Shown: positions 41,305-49,250, counted from the stretch's first letter. The stretch is 64,000 nucleotides of DNA from Microtetraspora niveoalba (GCF_001570405.1 NZ_BBYM01000009.1:1-64000); one strand, 5' to 3'. The notes: generated by a model not told the origin, from the sequence alone. Numbers and translations are program-made.

Positions 41305-42330
41305 GTGGCGGGGGAGACCGACCTCGCGAAGCTGCTGGAGCTCGAACTGCGGACCAGCCATCCCGACGAGCCCGGGATCCGGAGGCGGCGGCGCGGGCGG
41401 GGCTTCCGGTACACCTGGGCCTCCGGCCGTCCGGTGAAGGACGCGGCCGCGCTGCGGCGGATCAGGTCGCTCGCCATCCCGCCCGCGTGGATCGACGTGT
41501 GGATCTGCGCCGACCCCCGCGGGCACATCCAGGCGGTCGGCACCGACTCGGCCGGGCGGCGGCAGTACCGCTACCACGAGGCGTGGCGGGCCCAGCAGGA
41601 CCGGGCCAAGTTCGACCACGTCCTGGAGGTCGCCGAGCGGCTCGCCGCCTTCCGCCGCCGCGTGGCCGAGGACCTGCGCGGCGAGGGGCTGACCCGCGAG
41701 CGGGTCCTCGCCGCGGCGGCCCGGATGCTCGACACGGGCTTCTTCCGGGTCGGCGGCGAGGAGTACACCGACTCCTACGGCCTGGCCACGCTGCGCACCT
41801 CCCACGTCCGATGCGCCGGAGGCCGGGTCCTCTGCGCGTACACCGCCAAGGGCGGCAAGCGGCGCGAGCAGGTGCTGGCCGACGCCGAGGTGTGCGAGGT
41901 GATCCAGTCCCTGCTCGGCCACAAAGGCGAGCTGCTGCGCTACCGCTCCGACGGGGACTGGGTGGACGTGCGCAGCGACGACATCAACGCGTACCTCAAG
42001 GAGGCGTTCGGCACCGACGTCTCCGCCAAGGACTTCCGCACCTGGCACGCCACCGTGCTGGCCGCGGTCGGCCTGTCGGTGTCCCGCCGGGTGCGCGGCA
42101 CCATGGGCAGGCGCCGGGCGGTCTCCCGCGTCATGGCCGAGGTCGCCGAATATCTCGGCAACACCCCCGCCGTGGCCCGCGCGTCGTACGTGGACCCCCG
42201 GCTCATCGAGTTGTACGAGCGGGGGCGGTTCATCCCGCTCGAACGGCTCGGCGCGGACATCGAGGAGGGCGGGCTGGCCACCCACGGCGCGGCGGAGAAG
42301 GCCGTCATCACGCTGCTGCGCGGTGTCTGA
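41305..42330 (+). CDS. DNA topoisomerase IB (poxvirus-like)
   Basis: A 341-residue tyrosine topoisomerase. Features include IRSLAIPPAWIDVWICADPRGHIQAVGTD, DTGFFRVGGEEYTDSYGLATLR, the catalytic-region RTWHATVLAAV and the nucleophile Tyr295 in VARASYVDP. It relaxes supercoils by a 3'-phosphotyrosine intermediate. The GTG start follows the glycosyltransferase stop by 1 bp, so it shares that stress-type transcript. Confidence 0.9.
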   Translation: MAGETDLAKLLELELRTSHPDEPGIRRRRRGRGFRYTWASGRPVKDAAALRRIRSLAIPPAWIDVWICADPRGHIQAVGTDSAGRRQYRYHEAWRAQQDRAKFDHVLEVAERLAAFRRRVAEDLRGEGLTRERVLAAAARMLDTGFFRVGGEEYTDSYGLATLRTSHVRCAGGRVLCAYTAKGGKRREQVLADAEVCEVIQSLLGHKGELLRYRSDGDWVDVRSDDINAYLKEAFGTDVSAKDFRTWHATVLAAVGLSVSRRVRGTMGRRRAVSRVMAEVAEYLGNTPAVARASYVDPRLIELYERGRFIPLERLGADIEEGGLATHGAAEKAVITLLRGV

Positions 42331-42622
42331 TTGCCTCGCTTCGCTCGGCGGGCTCGGGGCGCCCTCAGGCGATGTCTTCCCTCGTCGCTCGGACTGCGTT
42401 TGATTGCCTCGCTCCGCTCGGCGGTTCGGGGCGCCCGAAGTCGGCTCGTGCCCTCGTCACGTCCTCGCTCCTTCGTCGCTGCGGGCGTTCCTCGGTTACT
42501 TCACCGCCGCGCCCCTCACGTTCCTCGGCTCACTCGCTCGTGTTGTCGGGTTTGCCTTCGTCACGCTCCTCGCTCCTTCGTCGCTGCGGGCGTCCCTCGG
42601 TCCAGACACCGCCGCGCCCCTC
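42328..42622. repeat. Two nested pairs of direct repeats in an intergenic gap
   Basis: A 37-bp element (TGATTGCCTCGCTTCGCTCG and following, 42328-42364) recurs at 42401-42436. A second element of about 67 bp (CCTCGTCACGTCCTCGCTCC and following, 42452-42518) recurs at 42555-42622 at roughly 85-90 percent identity. No gene is visible between 42331 and 42741. Confidence 0.75.
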
Positions 42623-42685
42623 GCGTGACGGCCGGCCGCCGTGATGATCGACGAGGGCTCGGGGGGTGATGGCCGCAAACCCTGA

Positions 42686-42709
42686 GTTTCGCGGCGGATT
42701 GGGCGGGCA
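42686..42709 (+). promoter_or_regulatory. Stress-sigma-type promoter of the BON gene
   Basis: GTTT (42686-42689), 15 bp, GGGCA (42705-42709), then a 32-nt leader with a strong GGAGGGGG site before the ATG at 42742. Confidence 0.6.
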
Positions 42710-42741
42710 GGCGCTGGAGAGTCCGATCGGAGGGGGAATCC

Positions 42742-42987
42742 ATGGACGCGCCGCACTATGTCGCGGCCCGCGTGCAACGGGCGCTGGCGGAGGACGAGCG
42801 GACCGTCGAGCTGGGCATCCGGGTCGACGTGCGGGGAAATCAGATCTTTCTCCGGGGCCGGGTCAGCGCTCCGGAGCGCCGGCTCCTGATCGAGGACGTC
42901 GCCCGTGAGGCCGCGCCGGGCCTTTCCGTGCACAACGAGATCACCCTGGTGGAGGTCCGCGAACCGGGAGAGGAGGAGCATCTGTGA
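42742..42987 (+). CDS. BON-domain protein
   Basis: An 81-residue protein consisting of a single BON domain (VAARVQRALAEDERTVELGIRVDVRGNQIFLRGRVSAPERRLLIEDVAREAAPGLSVHNEITL). There is no signal peptide. BON domains bind membranes or lipids and occur in osmotic-stress proteins. It overlaps the phosphoesterase gene by 4 bp. Confidence 0.88.
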   Translation: MDAPHYVAARVQRALAEDERTVELGIRVDVRGNQIFLRGRVSAPERRLLIEDVAREAAPGLSVHNEITLVEVREPGEEEHL

Positions 42988-43706
42988 CGGAGACGCGAAT
43001 CGCGGCCGTGGCGGACATCCACATGGGAGAGGATCTGCGGGGGCACTTCCGCCCCAAACTGCACGGCATCGAGAACCGGGCCGAGGTCCTGCTGGTGGGC
43101 GGCGACCTGACCCGGCACGGGACCGTGGCCGAGGGCAGGGTCGTCGCCGACGAGCTGCGCGACCTGCCGATCCCGGTGATCGCGGTGCTCGGCAACCACG
43201 ACTACCACTCCGACGCGGAGCAGGCGATCACCGCGATCCTGCGCGACGCCGGGGTGACCGTGCTCGACGACGAGGCGACCATCCTCTCCCTGGACGGCAC
43301 GACCCTGGGGGTGGTGGGCGGCAAGGGCTTCGGGGGAGGGTTCGCCGGGAAGTGCGCGAGCGAGTTCGGCGAGCCGGAGACCAAGGCGTTCGTCCGGCAC
43401 ACCCGGCAGATCGCCGACCGCTGGCGGCGGGCGCTGAAGGAGCTGGACACCGACCACCGGATCGTCCTGAGCCACTATTCGCCGGTCAAGGACACCCTGA
43501 TGGGGGAGCCCACCGAGATCTATCCGTTCCTGGGCAGCTACCTGCTCGCCGAGGCGGCCGACGAGGAGGGCGCCGACCTGATCGTCCACGGCCACGCGCA
43601 CCTCGGGACGGAGAAGGGGCTCACGCCGGGCGGGATCCAGGTGCGGAACGTCGCCGTCCCCGTGATCGGCAGCGCGTACACGGTCTACTGCCTCAACGGC
43701 GCGTGA
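42984..43706 (+). CDS. Metallophosphoesterase
   Basis: A 240-residue calcineurin-like phosphoesterase with the full set of metal ligands: AVADIHMGE, LLVGGDLTRHG, VLGNHDYHS, VLSHYSP and VHGHAHLG. The GTG start overlaps the BON stop (GTGA). Substrate is unknown; co-expression with BON suggests a stress role. Confidence 0.88.
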   Translation: MTETRIAAVADIHMGEDLRGHFRPKLHGIENRAEVLLVGGDLTRHGTVAEGRVVADELRDLPIPVIAVLGNHDYHSDAEQAITAILRDAGVTVLDDEATILSLDGTTLGVVGGKGFGGGFAGKCASEFGEPETKAFVRHTRQIADRWRRALKELDTDHRIVLSHYSPVKDTLMGEPTEIYPFLGSYLLAEAADEEGADLIVHGHAHLGTEKGLTPGGIQVRNVAVPVIGSAYTVYCLNGA

Positions 43707-43780
43707 CCCCCGCGGTTCCCCGGTTCCGCGCGATCCCCGCCGCGTTTCCGTACACGGCTTTCGTACGCGTCCCCGGGCAC

Positions 43781-43818
43781 GGGACGGCGGCCGGACTCCC
43801 GCCGGCCGCCGTTGTCCC
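43781..43818. terminator. Bidirectional terminator hairpin
   Basis: CGGCGGCCGG (43785-43794) pairs with CCGGCCGCCG (43802-43811), extended by GGGAC/GTCCC. It separates the phosphoesterase from the convergent GPGG gene. Confidence 0.65.
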
Positions 43819-43831
43819 ATGCTCGCCCCGG

Positions 43832-43981
43832 CTATGGATGGAAGATGCTGACGCCGCCGGGACCGACGAGGAACCCGATGACGATGAGGACGATTCCCCA
43901 GAGGATGTCCCGGCGCGCGAGGATCACATAGATCCCGGAGATGACCAGCACTACGGCGATGATCCAGAGCAAAGTAGCCAT
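43832..43981 (-). CDS. GPGG-motif small transmembrane protein
   Basis: A 49-residue protein from ATG 43981 with GGGGAGG 3 nt upstream. Two hydrophobic segments (LLWIIAVVLVISGIYVILA and WGIVLIVIGFLVG) are separated by the short loop RRDIL, and the chain ends GPGGVSIFHP, the diagnostic motif of this actinobacterial small-protein family. Function is unknown. A stress-type promoter precedes it. Confidence 0.85.
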   Translation of the reverse strand: MATLLWIIAVVLVISGIYVILARRDILWGIVLIVIGFLVGPGGVSIFHP

Positions 43982-43991
43982 GGACCTCCCC

Positions 43992-44015
43992 TGCCCTGGC
44001 GATTGTCTGGATAAC
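43992..44015 (-). promoter_or_regulatory. Stress-sigma-type promoter of the GPGG gene
   Basis: On the minus strand GTTA (44015-44012), 15 bp, GGGCA (43996-43992), then exactly 10 nt to the ATG. The -35 differs from GTTT at one base. Confidence 0.55.
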
Positions 44016-44059
44016 TCCCGGTCTTCGGTGAATTTGCGTCGCCATTTGGAAGGGGTGGC

Positions 44060-44082
44060 GTTTGGTCCGCCCTGTTCGGGCA
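44060..44082 (+). promoter_or_regulatory. Stress-sigma-type promoter of the F420 oxidoreductase gene
   Basis: GTTT (44060-44063), 14 bp, GGGCA (44078-44082), then exactly 10 nt to ATG 44093. Confidence 0.6.
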
Positions 44083-44092
44083 GGTGGCGGCT

Positions 44093-45064
44093 ATGACCAA
44101 GTTCGGATATTTCCTCTCATGCGAGGAACACGACCCGAAGGAACTCGTACGGCAGGCGAAACTCGCCGAGCAGTCCGGATTCGAGGGGCTGTGGATCTCC
44201 GACCACTATCACCCCTGGCTGGACGAGCAGGGGCAGAGCGCGTTCGTCTGGTCGGTCATCGGCGCGCTGTCGCAGGTGACGTCGCTGCCGGTGACGACCG
44301 CCGTGACGTGCCCGATCATCCGCATCCATCCGGCGATCATCGCGCAGGCCGCGGCCACCGCCCAGGTGATGCTCGACGGCCGGTTCCGGCTGGGCGTCGG
44401 CACCGGCGAGAACCTCAACGAGCACATCCTCGGCGACCAGTGGCCACCGGCGTCGGAGCGGCGGCGGATGCTGGAGGAGGCGATCGAGGTCATCCGCGAG
44501 CTGTGGACGGGCAAGCTGGTCAGCTTCCGCGGCGAGTTCTACGACGTGGACACCGCCCGCCTGTACACGCTGCCGGACACGCCGCCGCCGATCTACATCT
44601 CGGGCTTCGGGCCGAAGTCCGTCGAGCTGGCCGGGCGGATCGGCGACGGGTACATCTCCACCGCGCCCACTCCCGACCTGATCCGGGCGTTCCACGCCGC
44701 CGGGGGCGAGGGCAAGCCCAGCGCGGCCGGGGTGAAGGTGTGCTGGTCCGCGGACGCGGCACGGGCCCGCCACAACGCCCACCGGTTGTGGCCGACGAAC
44801 GGGATCCCCGGAGAGGCGTCCCAGTTGCTGCCGCTGCCCCGGCACTTCGAGCAGCTCTCCCAGCTCGTCACCGAGGAGGCGGTGGCCGGCAAGCTCGCCT
44901 GCGGACCCTCGGCCGAGGACCACATCGCGGTCATCCGCGAGTACGTCGAGGCCGGGTACGACGAGATCTACATCCAGCAGATCGGCCCCGAGCAGGACGG
45001 CTTCTTCTCCTTCTACGCCGAAGAGGTCCTGCCCCGCTGCCGGACCGCCCACGCGGTCCGGTGA
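44093..45064 (+). CDS. F420-dependent LLM-class oxidoreductase (TIGR03557/G6PDH-like)
   Basis: A 323-residue luciferase-like TIM barrel. It starts FGYFLSCEEHDPKELVRQAKLAEQSGFEGLWISDHYHPW, the typical entry of F420-dependent glucose-6-phosphate dehydrogenase relatives, with GVGTGENLNEHILGDQWP and YISGFGPKSVELAGRIGDGYIS. Coenzyme F420 is the expected cofactor; the substrate is not certain. ATG 44093 is chosen over GTG 44084 because the promoter places the transcript start close to it. Confidence 0.85.
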   Translation: MTKFGYFLSCEEHDPKELVRQAKLAEQSGFEGLWISDHYHPWLDEQGQSAFVWSVIGALSQVTSLPVTTAVTCPIIRIHPAIIAQAAATAQVMLDGRFRLGVGTGENLNEHILGDQWPPASERRRMLEEAIEVIRELWTGKLVSFRGEFYDVDTARLYTLPDTPPPIYISGFGPKSVELAGRIGDGYISTAPTPDLIRAFHAAGGEGKPSAAGVKVCWSADAARARHNAHRLWPTNGIPGEASQLLPLPRHFEQLSQLVTEEAVAGKLACGPSAEDHIAVIREYVEAGYDEIYIQQIGPEQDGFFSFYAEEVLPRCRTAHAVR

Positions 45065-45080
45065 CGGATGACGCGGGTGC

Positions 45081-45596
45081 TCAGCCGGAGCCGTCCTCGC
45101 CGGTGTCCTTCATCATCCGGCTGTAGGCGAGCTGGAGCCAGTCGGAGGCCGCGACGGCCGTCATCGTCGCCCCCGCCAGCCGGGTCGCGCGCGGGGCGAA
45201 GACCATGCCCGCCGCGTACGCCGTGGCGACCCACTGGGAGAGGCAGAACGGGCAGCTCACCAGCTCGCCGAGGGCGTGGCGCATCCCGGAGCCGCGCACC
45301 TCCTCGTGCAGCTCGGACGGGCCGGCGACTCCGACATACTTTGTAAAGGGCGCGCGCAGGGGGCTCACCACGGGGTCCTTGGCGAGTGTGCGGGACAGGC
45401 GATGGGTGAACATCCCCATCAATCCCAGGTCGAGCAGGCCGATCTTCTCGGGCGCCCGGCGACCGGTCAGCCGGGCGACGGCGGCCACCGCGCCCACGAC
45501 GCACCCGTACACGAGCATGATCCGGCCGTACGACGCCAGTGGGCGGCGGGCCGAGCCTTCGTATGCCTGTGCGATTTCCTTGAGAGTTTCGGTCAT
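45081..45596 (-). CDS. DUF1360 membrane protein
   Basis: A 171-residue protein with three or four hydrophobic segments and the DUF1360 motif ELVSCPFCLSQWVATAYAAG. Homologues are found near stress and sporulation genes in Bacillus (for example YngL-type proteins) and actinobacteria. The ATG lies 10 nt after a GGGTA box. It converges on the F420 oxidoreductase gene with a 16-bp gap. Confidence 0.85.
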   Translation of the reverse strand: MTETLKEIAQAYEGSARRPLASYGRIMLVYGCVVGAVAAVARLTGRRAPEKIGLLDLGLMGMFTHRLSRTLAKDPVVSPLRAPFTKYVGVAGPSELHEEVRGSGMRHALGELVSCPFCLSQWVATAYAAGMVFAPRATRLAGATMTAVAASDWLQLAYSRMMKDTGEDGSG

Positions 45597-45606
45597 CGAA
45601 ACCGCC

Positions 45607-45630
45607 TACCCGGGATTGTTTGCGGCGAAC
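45607..45630 (-). promoter_or_regulatory. Stress-sigma-type promoter of DUF1360 gene
   Basis: On the minus strand GTTC (45630-45627), 15 bp, GGGTA (45611-45607), exactly 10 nt to the ATG. It is interlocked with the divergent promoter at 45618-45641. Confidence 0.65.
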
Positions 45631-45641
45631 TCGCAGGGGCA
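45618..45641 (+). promoter_or_regulatory. Stress-sigma-type promoter of the nucleotidyltransferase-like gene
   Basis: GTTT (45618-45621), 15 bp, GGGCA (45637-45641), exactly 10 nt to GTG 45652. It physically overlaps the opposing DUF1360 promoter. Confidence 0.6.
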
Positions 45642-45651
45642 GACGAGGTGA

Positions 45652-46248
45652 GTGGGCAGTCACACTCACGCGGTCACCGACGCCATCCTCGACACCCTCA
45701 AGCGCGCGGGCGCGGGCCTGCGCGACGCGGGGGTGCGCTTCGCGCTGGCCGGCGGCTGCGCCGGATACGCCAGGGGGGCCGCGCCCTCCCTGCACGACGT
45801 CGACTTCGCGCTCGTCGAGGAAGACGTCGGCCTCGCGCTCAAGACCCTGGAGGACCTGGGGTTCCGCACCGTCAGGCCCCCGGAGGACTGGCTGGTCAAG
45901 GCGTACGACGAGAGCGGCGTGCTGGTGGATCTGATCTTCTCGCTGGCCAACCGGCCGGTGACCGAGGAGATGATCGCCCGCGCCGACCTGATCAACGTCG
46001 CGGCGCTCAACCTGAAGGTCCTGGAGGCGACCGACCTCGTGATCTCGTGGATCATGCCGATGTCGGAGCACAGTTGCGACTACGGGGCGATGTTGCCGAT
46101 GGTCCGGGCGATGCGCGAGCAGGTCGACTGGGACCGGGTGGCCGCGGTCGCCGCGCCGTCGCCGTACGCGTCGACGTTCGTGACGCTGCTCGAACGGCTG
46201 GACGTCATCCGCCCGGTCACGCCCTCGGCGGGCGAGCCCTGGCCCTGA
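45652..46248 (+). CDS. Nucleotidyltransferase-like protein
   Basis: A 198-residue protein. Residues 25-75 (GVRFALAGGCAGYARGAAPSLHDVDFALVEEDVGLALKTL) show a nucleotidyltransferase-fold GG..Y..G and HDVDF pair of acidic residues, and VLVDLIF supplies a possible third Asp. Such folds occur in AbiEii/MNT-type toxins and in housekeeping transferases. There is no partner antitoxin gene. Expression is probably from the stress-type promoter upstream. Confidence 0.65.
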   Translation: MGSHTHAVTDAILDTLKRAGAGLRDAGVRFALAGGCAGYARGAAPSLHDVDFALVEEDVGLALKTLEDLGFRTVRPPEDWLVKAYDESGVLVDLIFSLANRPVTEEMIARADLINVAALNLKVLEATDLVISWIMPMSEHSCDYGAMLPMVRAMREQVDWDRVAAVAAPSPYASTFVTLLERLDVIRPVTPSAGEPWP

Positions 46249-46298
46249 ACTCCCTTTGGCTTTTCGTCGATGTGGCCTTTGCTTGAGAGTCTTTACCC

Positions 46299-47630
46299 AT
46301 GGTTCACATCGACACAGGAGGCTCCCCGAGAGCCGGCCGGGCGTCCGCCGCGGTCGCGCTCTGCCTCGCGCTCGTCGCGGGGTGCGGCACCTTATCCGGC
46401 CGGCCCGGCGCGGACGGCGATCCGCCCGAGGCCACGGGGCCGCATCGCGTGACCGCCGCCCCAGAGACCCCGGCGGACGCCGGTGACGGCACGGCGGACA
46501 GTCCGGAAACCGCCGCGCAGCGACGGGTGGCGCTGCGCCAGGCGTGGCAGGTGACGCAGGTGGACGAGGACCCGCGACACTACGCCCTCGCCTCCGACGG
46601 CACCCGCGTCATCGCCCTCCGGCGGGAGATCGGCGAGGCCTCGGACGCGGACATCAGCGGGTACGACGGCGCCGACGGGAAGAAGCTGTGGACCCGGCGC
46701 CTCCAGTGGGTGGGGAGCAACACGCCGGTGGCGGCTGGCCAGACCGTCGTCATCCCGTCCGGGGGAGACTCGACCGCCGACGTCAAGGACCCGATGGAGT
46801 ACGTCGCCCTCGACTCGGCCACCGGGGCCGAGCGGTGGCGGGTCAAGGTCACGCAGCGGGCGCTGATGCGCGACAACCTCAGCCTGCCCGGCCCGCCGGC
46901 CGGCGCCGTGCTCGACGGCGTCTTCTACTACAGCGACGGCCCCAAGCTCGTCGGAGTCGACCTGGTCACCGGCAAGGTCAAGTACCGGCGTACCAGCAAG
47001 ACGCACCTGGCCGTCGCCGGGCCGGTCGTGGCGGGCGACCGGATCGCCGTCATCGTCAAACCCAACCCGTTCACGCACAACAAAGGCGTCCAGGGCAACG
47101 TGCGCGGCCTCGCGATCCTCGGCAAGGACCTCGCCCCCGTCCACCAGCTCGACTTCCCCAAGTTCGCCGAGGTCGACGAGATCGTGACGAGCGGGGACAT
47201 CGTCGTCGCGGCGCAGAGCGGCGGGAGCTCGGCGCGGGTGTGGGGCATCGACGCCGGCGCCGGCAAGGCGCTCTGGGACTGGCCGCTCCCCGACAAGCAG
47301 CACGTCGGCCTGCCGGTCGGCGGGGTGTTGCCGCTGGTCGACGAGAGCGTCAACCACAAGCCCCAGTTCGTCGGACACGACATCCTCACCGGGAAGAAGC
47401 TCTGGACCCTCGCGCCCAGGCAGTCCGAGGAGGCCGTCGACGGCGACCGGGCGATGGGCGTCGCCGACGGCACGCTGTTCGGCCTCGGCCACGGCGTCGA
47501 GATCGTGGACACCGCGACCGGTAAGGCGATCTTCGGGCAGCAGTTCACGCCGCGCGGCGGGGGCCTGGTCGTCGCGGCCGCCGGCCGGATCGTGATCTAC
47601 AACCACGACGGTCTCATGGGGTTCGACTGA
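46299..47630 (+). CDS. PQQ-like beta-propeller lipoprotein
   Basis: A 443-residue secreted lipoprotein: signal segment AAVALCLALVAGC supplies the lipobox Cys, then a Thr/Ala/Pro-rich spacer to residue 75, then several propeller blades with the PQQ-type motif (YDGADGKKLWTRRL, LDSATGAERWRVKV, VDLVTGKVKYRR, GIDAGAGKALWDWPL, HDILTGKKLWTLA). Likely a scaffold or binding protein on the cell surface. No ligand is evident. Confidence 0.85.
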   Translation: MVHIDTGGSPRAGRASAAVALCLALVAGCGTLSGRPGADGDPPEATGPHRVTAAPETPADAGDGTADSPETAAQRRVALRQAWQVTQVDEDPRHYALASDGTRVIALRREIGEASDADISGYDGADGKKLWTRRLQWVGSNTPVAAGQTVVIPSGGDSTADVKDPMEYVALDSATGAERWRVKVTQRALMRDNLSLPGPPAGAVLDGVFYYSDGPKLVGVDLVTGKVKYRRTSKTHLAVAGPVVAGDRIAVIVKPNPFTHNKGVQGNVRGLAILGKDLAPVHQLDFPKFAEVDEIVTSGDIVVAAQSGGSSARVWGIDAGAGKALWDWPLPDKQHVGLPVGGVLPLVDESVNHKPQFVGHDILTGKKLWTLAPRQSEEAVDGDRAMGVADGTLFGLGHGVEIVDTATGKAIFGQQFTPRGGGLVVAAAGRIVIYNHDGLMGFD

Positions 47631-47643
47631 CCCGTCCGCGCAC

Positions 47644-47678
47644 GACGAGGGCCGTGCCTTCGCGGCACGGCCCTCGTC
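47644..47678. terminator. Bidirectional terminator hairpin
   Basis: GACGAGGGCCGTGCC and its exact complement form a 15-bp stem with a 5-nt TTCGC loop, between the convergent lipoprotein and PRC-barrel genes. Confidence 0.85.
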
Positions 47679-47696
47679 TCCGTCCTCACCTGGGGA

Positions 47697-48053
47697 TCAG
47701 GGCGCGTAGGGGAAGCGCCCGTAGTAGTCGCCGAGCCGGTCGCGGTACGTCGACTCCTTGTACGCCGTCTCGTCGAACTCGGGGGCGTTCTTGATCTCCT
47801 GCTTCGTCCTGCTGACGAAGACCCGCTTCTCCTGGGGGTCGATCAAAGTGATCACGCCCGCCGGCAGCATGACCTTCTTACCGAAGATCCACGGGCCGGT
47901 GTCGACTACCACGTAGCTGTCGCCGACCTCGTAGGTGGCGTCGTCCACGGATCCGATCTTTCCGTCCGTGGCCTCGACGTCGTAACCCGCGACGTCGAGG
48001 TCCTGCCCGGTGCTGTCCAGGCTGTCCCGGTACGTCCAGAGATCCGGTGTCAT
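47697..48053 (-). CDS. PRC-barrel domain protein
   Basis: A 118-residue protein with an N-terminal PRC barrel (DVAGYDVEATDGKIGSVDDATYEVGDSYVVVDTGPWIFGKKVMLPAGVI) followed by a charged C-terminus ending GRFPYAP. AAAGGAG lies 8 nt before the ATG. Homologues are common in actinobacterial stress regulons. A GTTT-N14-GGGTA promoter lies 30 nt upstream. Confidence 0.88.
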   Translation of the reverse strand: MTPDLWTYRDSLDSTGQDLDVAGYDVEATDGKIGSVDDATYEVGDSYVVVDTGPWIFGKKVMLPAGVITLIDPQEKRVFVSRTKQEIKNAPEFDETAYKESTYRDRLGDYYGRFPYAP

Positions 48054-48083
48054 GTGTTCGTCTCCTTTCGTCGCACGTCCGAC

Positions 48084-48106
48084 TACCCGATGAGACGGCC
48101 TGAAAC
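48084..48106 (-). promoter_or_regulatory. Stress-sigma-type promoter of the PRC-barrel gene
   Basis: On the minus strand GTTT (48106-48103), 14 bp, GGGTA (48088-48084), followed by a 30-nt leader with a ribosome-binding site. Confidence 0.7.
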
Positions 48107-48201
48107 GTCCCCGCCTCGCGTCCGCCGGGCCTTCCGGGGTCCGTTACCTCCGGCCGGGGTGGACGAAGTACCTCAAACCTTCGCTACTCTTATGGAGTCG
48201 G

Positions 48202-48278
48202 GCGCCGCTAGCTCAGTTGGTTAGAGCAGCTGACTCTTAATCAGCGGGTCCGGGGTTCGAGTCCCTGGCGGCGCACCA
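48202..48278 (+). tRNA. tRNA-Lys (CTT anticodon)
   Basis: Complete cloverleaf: acceptor GCGCCGC/GCGGCGC, D-stem GCTC/GAGC, anticodon stem GCTGA/TCAGC around CTCTTAA with anticodon CTT, T-loop TTCGAGT, and an encoded CCA. tRNA 3' ends are frequent integration sites; accessory-looking DNA follows. Confidence 0.95.
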
Positions 48279-48285
48279 GCGAGAG

Positions 48286-48316
48286 ACCTCAGGTCAGTAC
48301 CATTGACCTGGGGTTT
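48286..48316 (+). terminator. Terminator after tRNA-Lys
   Basis: ACCTCAGGTCA pairs with TGACCTGGGGT (one G-T pair) and is followed by TTTTT. Confidence 0.8.
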
Positions 48317-48368
48317 TTCCATTCGGCGACCGTCTCAGCGGTGCCCCGCAACCGCCGTTGATCACGTT

Positions 48369-48420
48369 GGTTGCTCGTTGGTTGCTCGTCTGTCGTGATC
48401 TTGACTTCGTCCTGATCAAT
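48369..48420. repeat. Left copy of 52-bp direct repeat
   Basis: Begins GGTTGCTCGTTGGTTGCTCG and ends TGATCAAT. It matches 52294-52345 at 44 of 52 positions without gaps and contains an internal GGTTGCTCG duplication. The pair encloses about 3.9 kb of accessory-looking genes. Confidence 0.8.
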
Positions 48421-48605
48421 AAATCATTCGCGGGTTCCCTGTTGCGTATCGCCCGAGGACGTTTGTCCGGGCAGGTGCAGGGCCGGGGATCGAGCTACCA
48501 TCGGCGGCCGTGTCCGGTCGCGGGCGTGGTGGCCCGCGACAGAACCCATGGCCTGGCCGACGGTCCGAGTGACGGGACTGATCCACATTCGAATAGGCTG
48601 AATGA

Positions 48606-49250
48606 TCAGCGTTTTGGTGGCGTGGGGGCTTTCTCGGCCCAGTCGTTCAGGCCCGTGGTGAGGGCCTCTTCGAGCTTCTCTTGTCCGACGGCCTGCGCAA
48701 GATCGGCGAGGCAGTAACAGCTGCTCAGATTCGTCGCGATGGTGCAGATACAGATGCCCATGATGCGGAGCGCGTGGGCAGACGACTCCACGATCTCCTC
48801 GCCCGGGATCCGGATCTTCTTGGCGTACTCTCGAAGGATTTCGAAGAGGACACGCCCGGCCCGATCTGTGGGCGACGGACTGACGAGAATGTCGGCTACG
48901 AATTCGTGTGCGTGATCCTTCGCTTCGAGGAGACGGCGCGCTGCTTGTGCCAACGGGAGACAGTCTGAGTTCTGGCTGTACTCCACCTCGTCCCAGAGGT
49001 CCGCGCCGAGCAGGTCGACCCCCTGCTTGACCACAGCCGCCGCCCAGCCGTCCGTGCATGTAGCTGCGGCGGTTGCGATGACGGTCTTTTCGGCGGTGCT
49101 GAGCGGCGGCGCGGCATGACTGGTCGATGTTCGGCTTCCGCGTCTGCCATACGAGGGCATGCGGCCTCGATGGTCGCCGCAAGGAGATCTTCTACGGCGC
49201 CTACAAGGTTTTCCGGTGCGCGTCTCCGTGGAACCGCAGATCTTGGCCAT
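48606..49250 (-). CDS. Hypothetical protein with N-terminal Cys/His cluster
   Basis: A 214-residue protein. The N-terminus (KICGSTETRTGKPCRRRRRSPCGDHRG) resembles the short zinc-binding C-x(n)-G-x-PC...C..H segments found in mobile-element and phage proteins. The rest is helical with scattered Cys residues (MGICICTIATNLSSCYCLADL). No ribosome-binding site is visible at ATG 49250. Third-position G/C bias is weaker than in flanking genes. I cannot assign a function. Confidence 0.55.
   Translation of the reverse strand: MAKICGSTETRTGKPCRRRRRSPCGDHRGRMPSYGRRGSRTSTSHAAPPLSTAEKTVIATAAATCTDGWAAAVVKQGVDLLGADLWDEVEYSQNSDCLPLAQAARRLLEAKDHAHEFVADILVSPSPTDRAGRVLFEILREYAKKIRIPGEEIVESSAHALRIMGICICTIATNLSSCYCLADLAQAVGQEKLEEALTTGLNDWAEKAPTPPKR

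Noticed and set aside
43707-43831. Inverted repeat as an insertion-sequence end
   Set aside because: It is a short GC hairpin between convergent genes without a transposase or target duplication, so a terminator is the simpler explanation.
45652-46248. AbiEii-type toxin of a toxin-antitoxin system
   Set aside because: The fold is similar but there is no antitoxin gene beside it and its promoter resembles the stress promoters of housekeeping-type neighbours.
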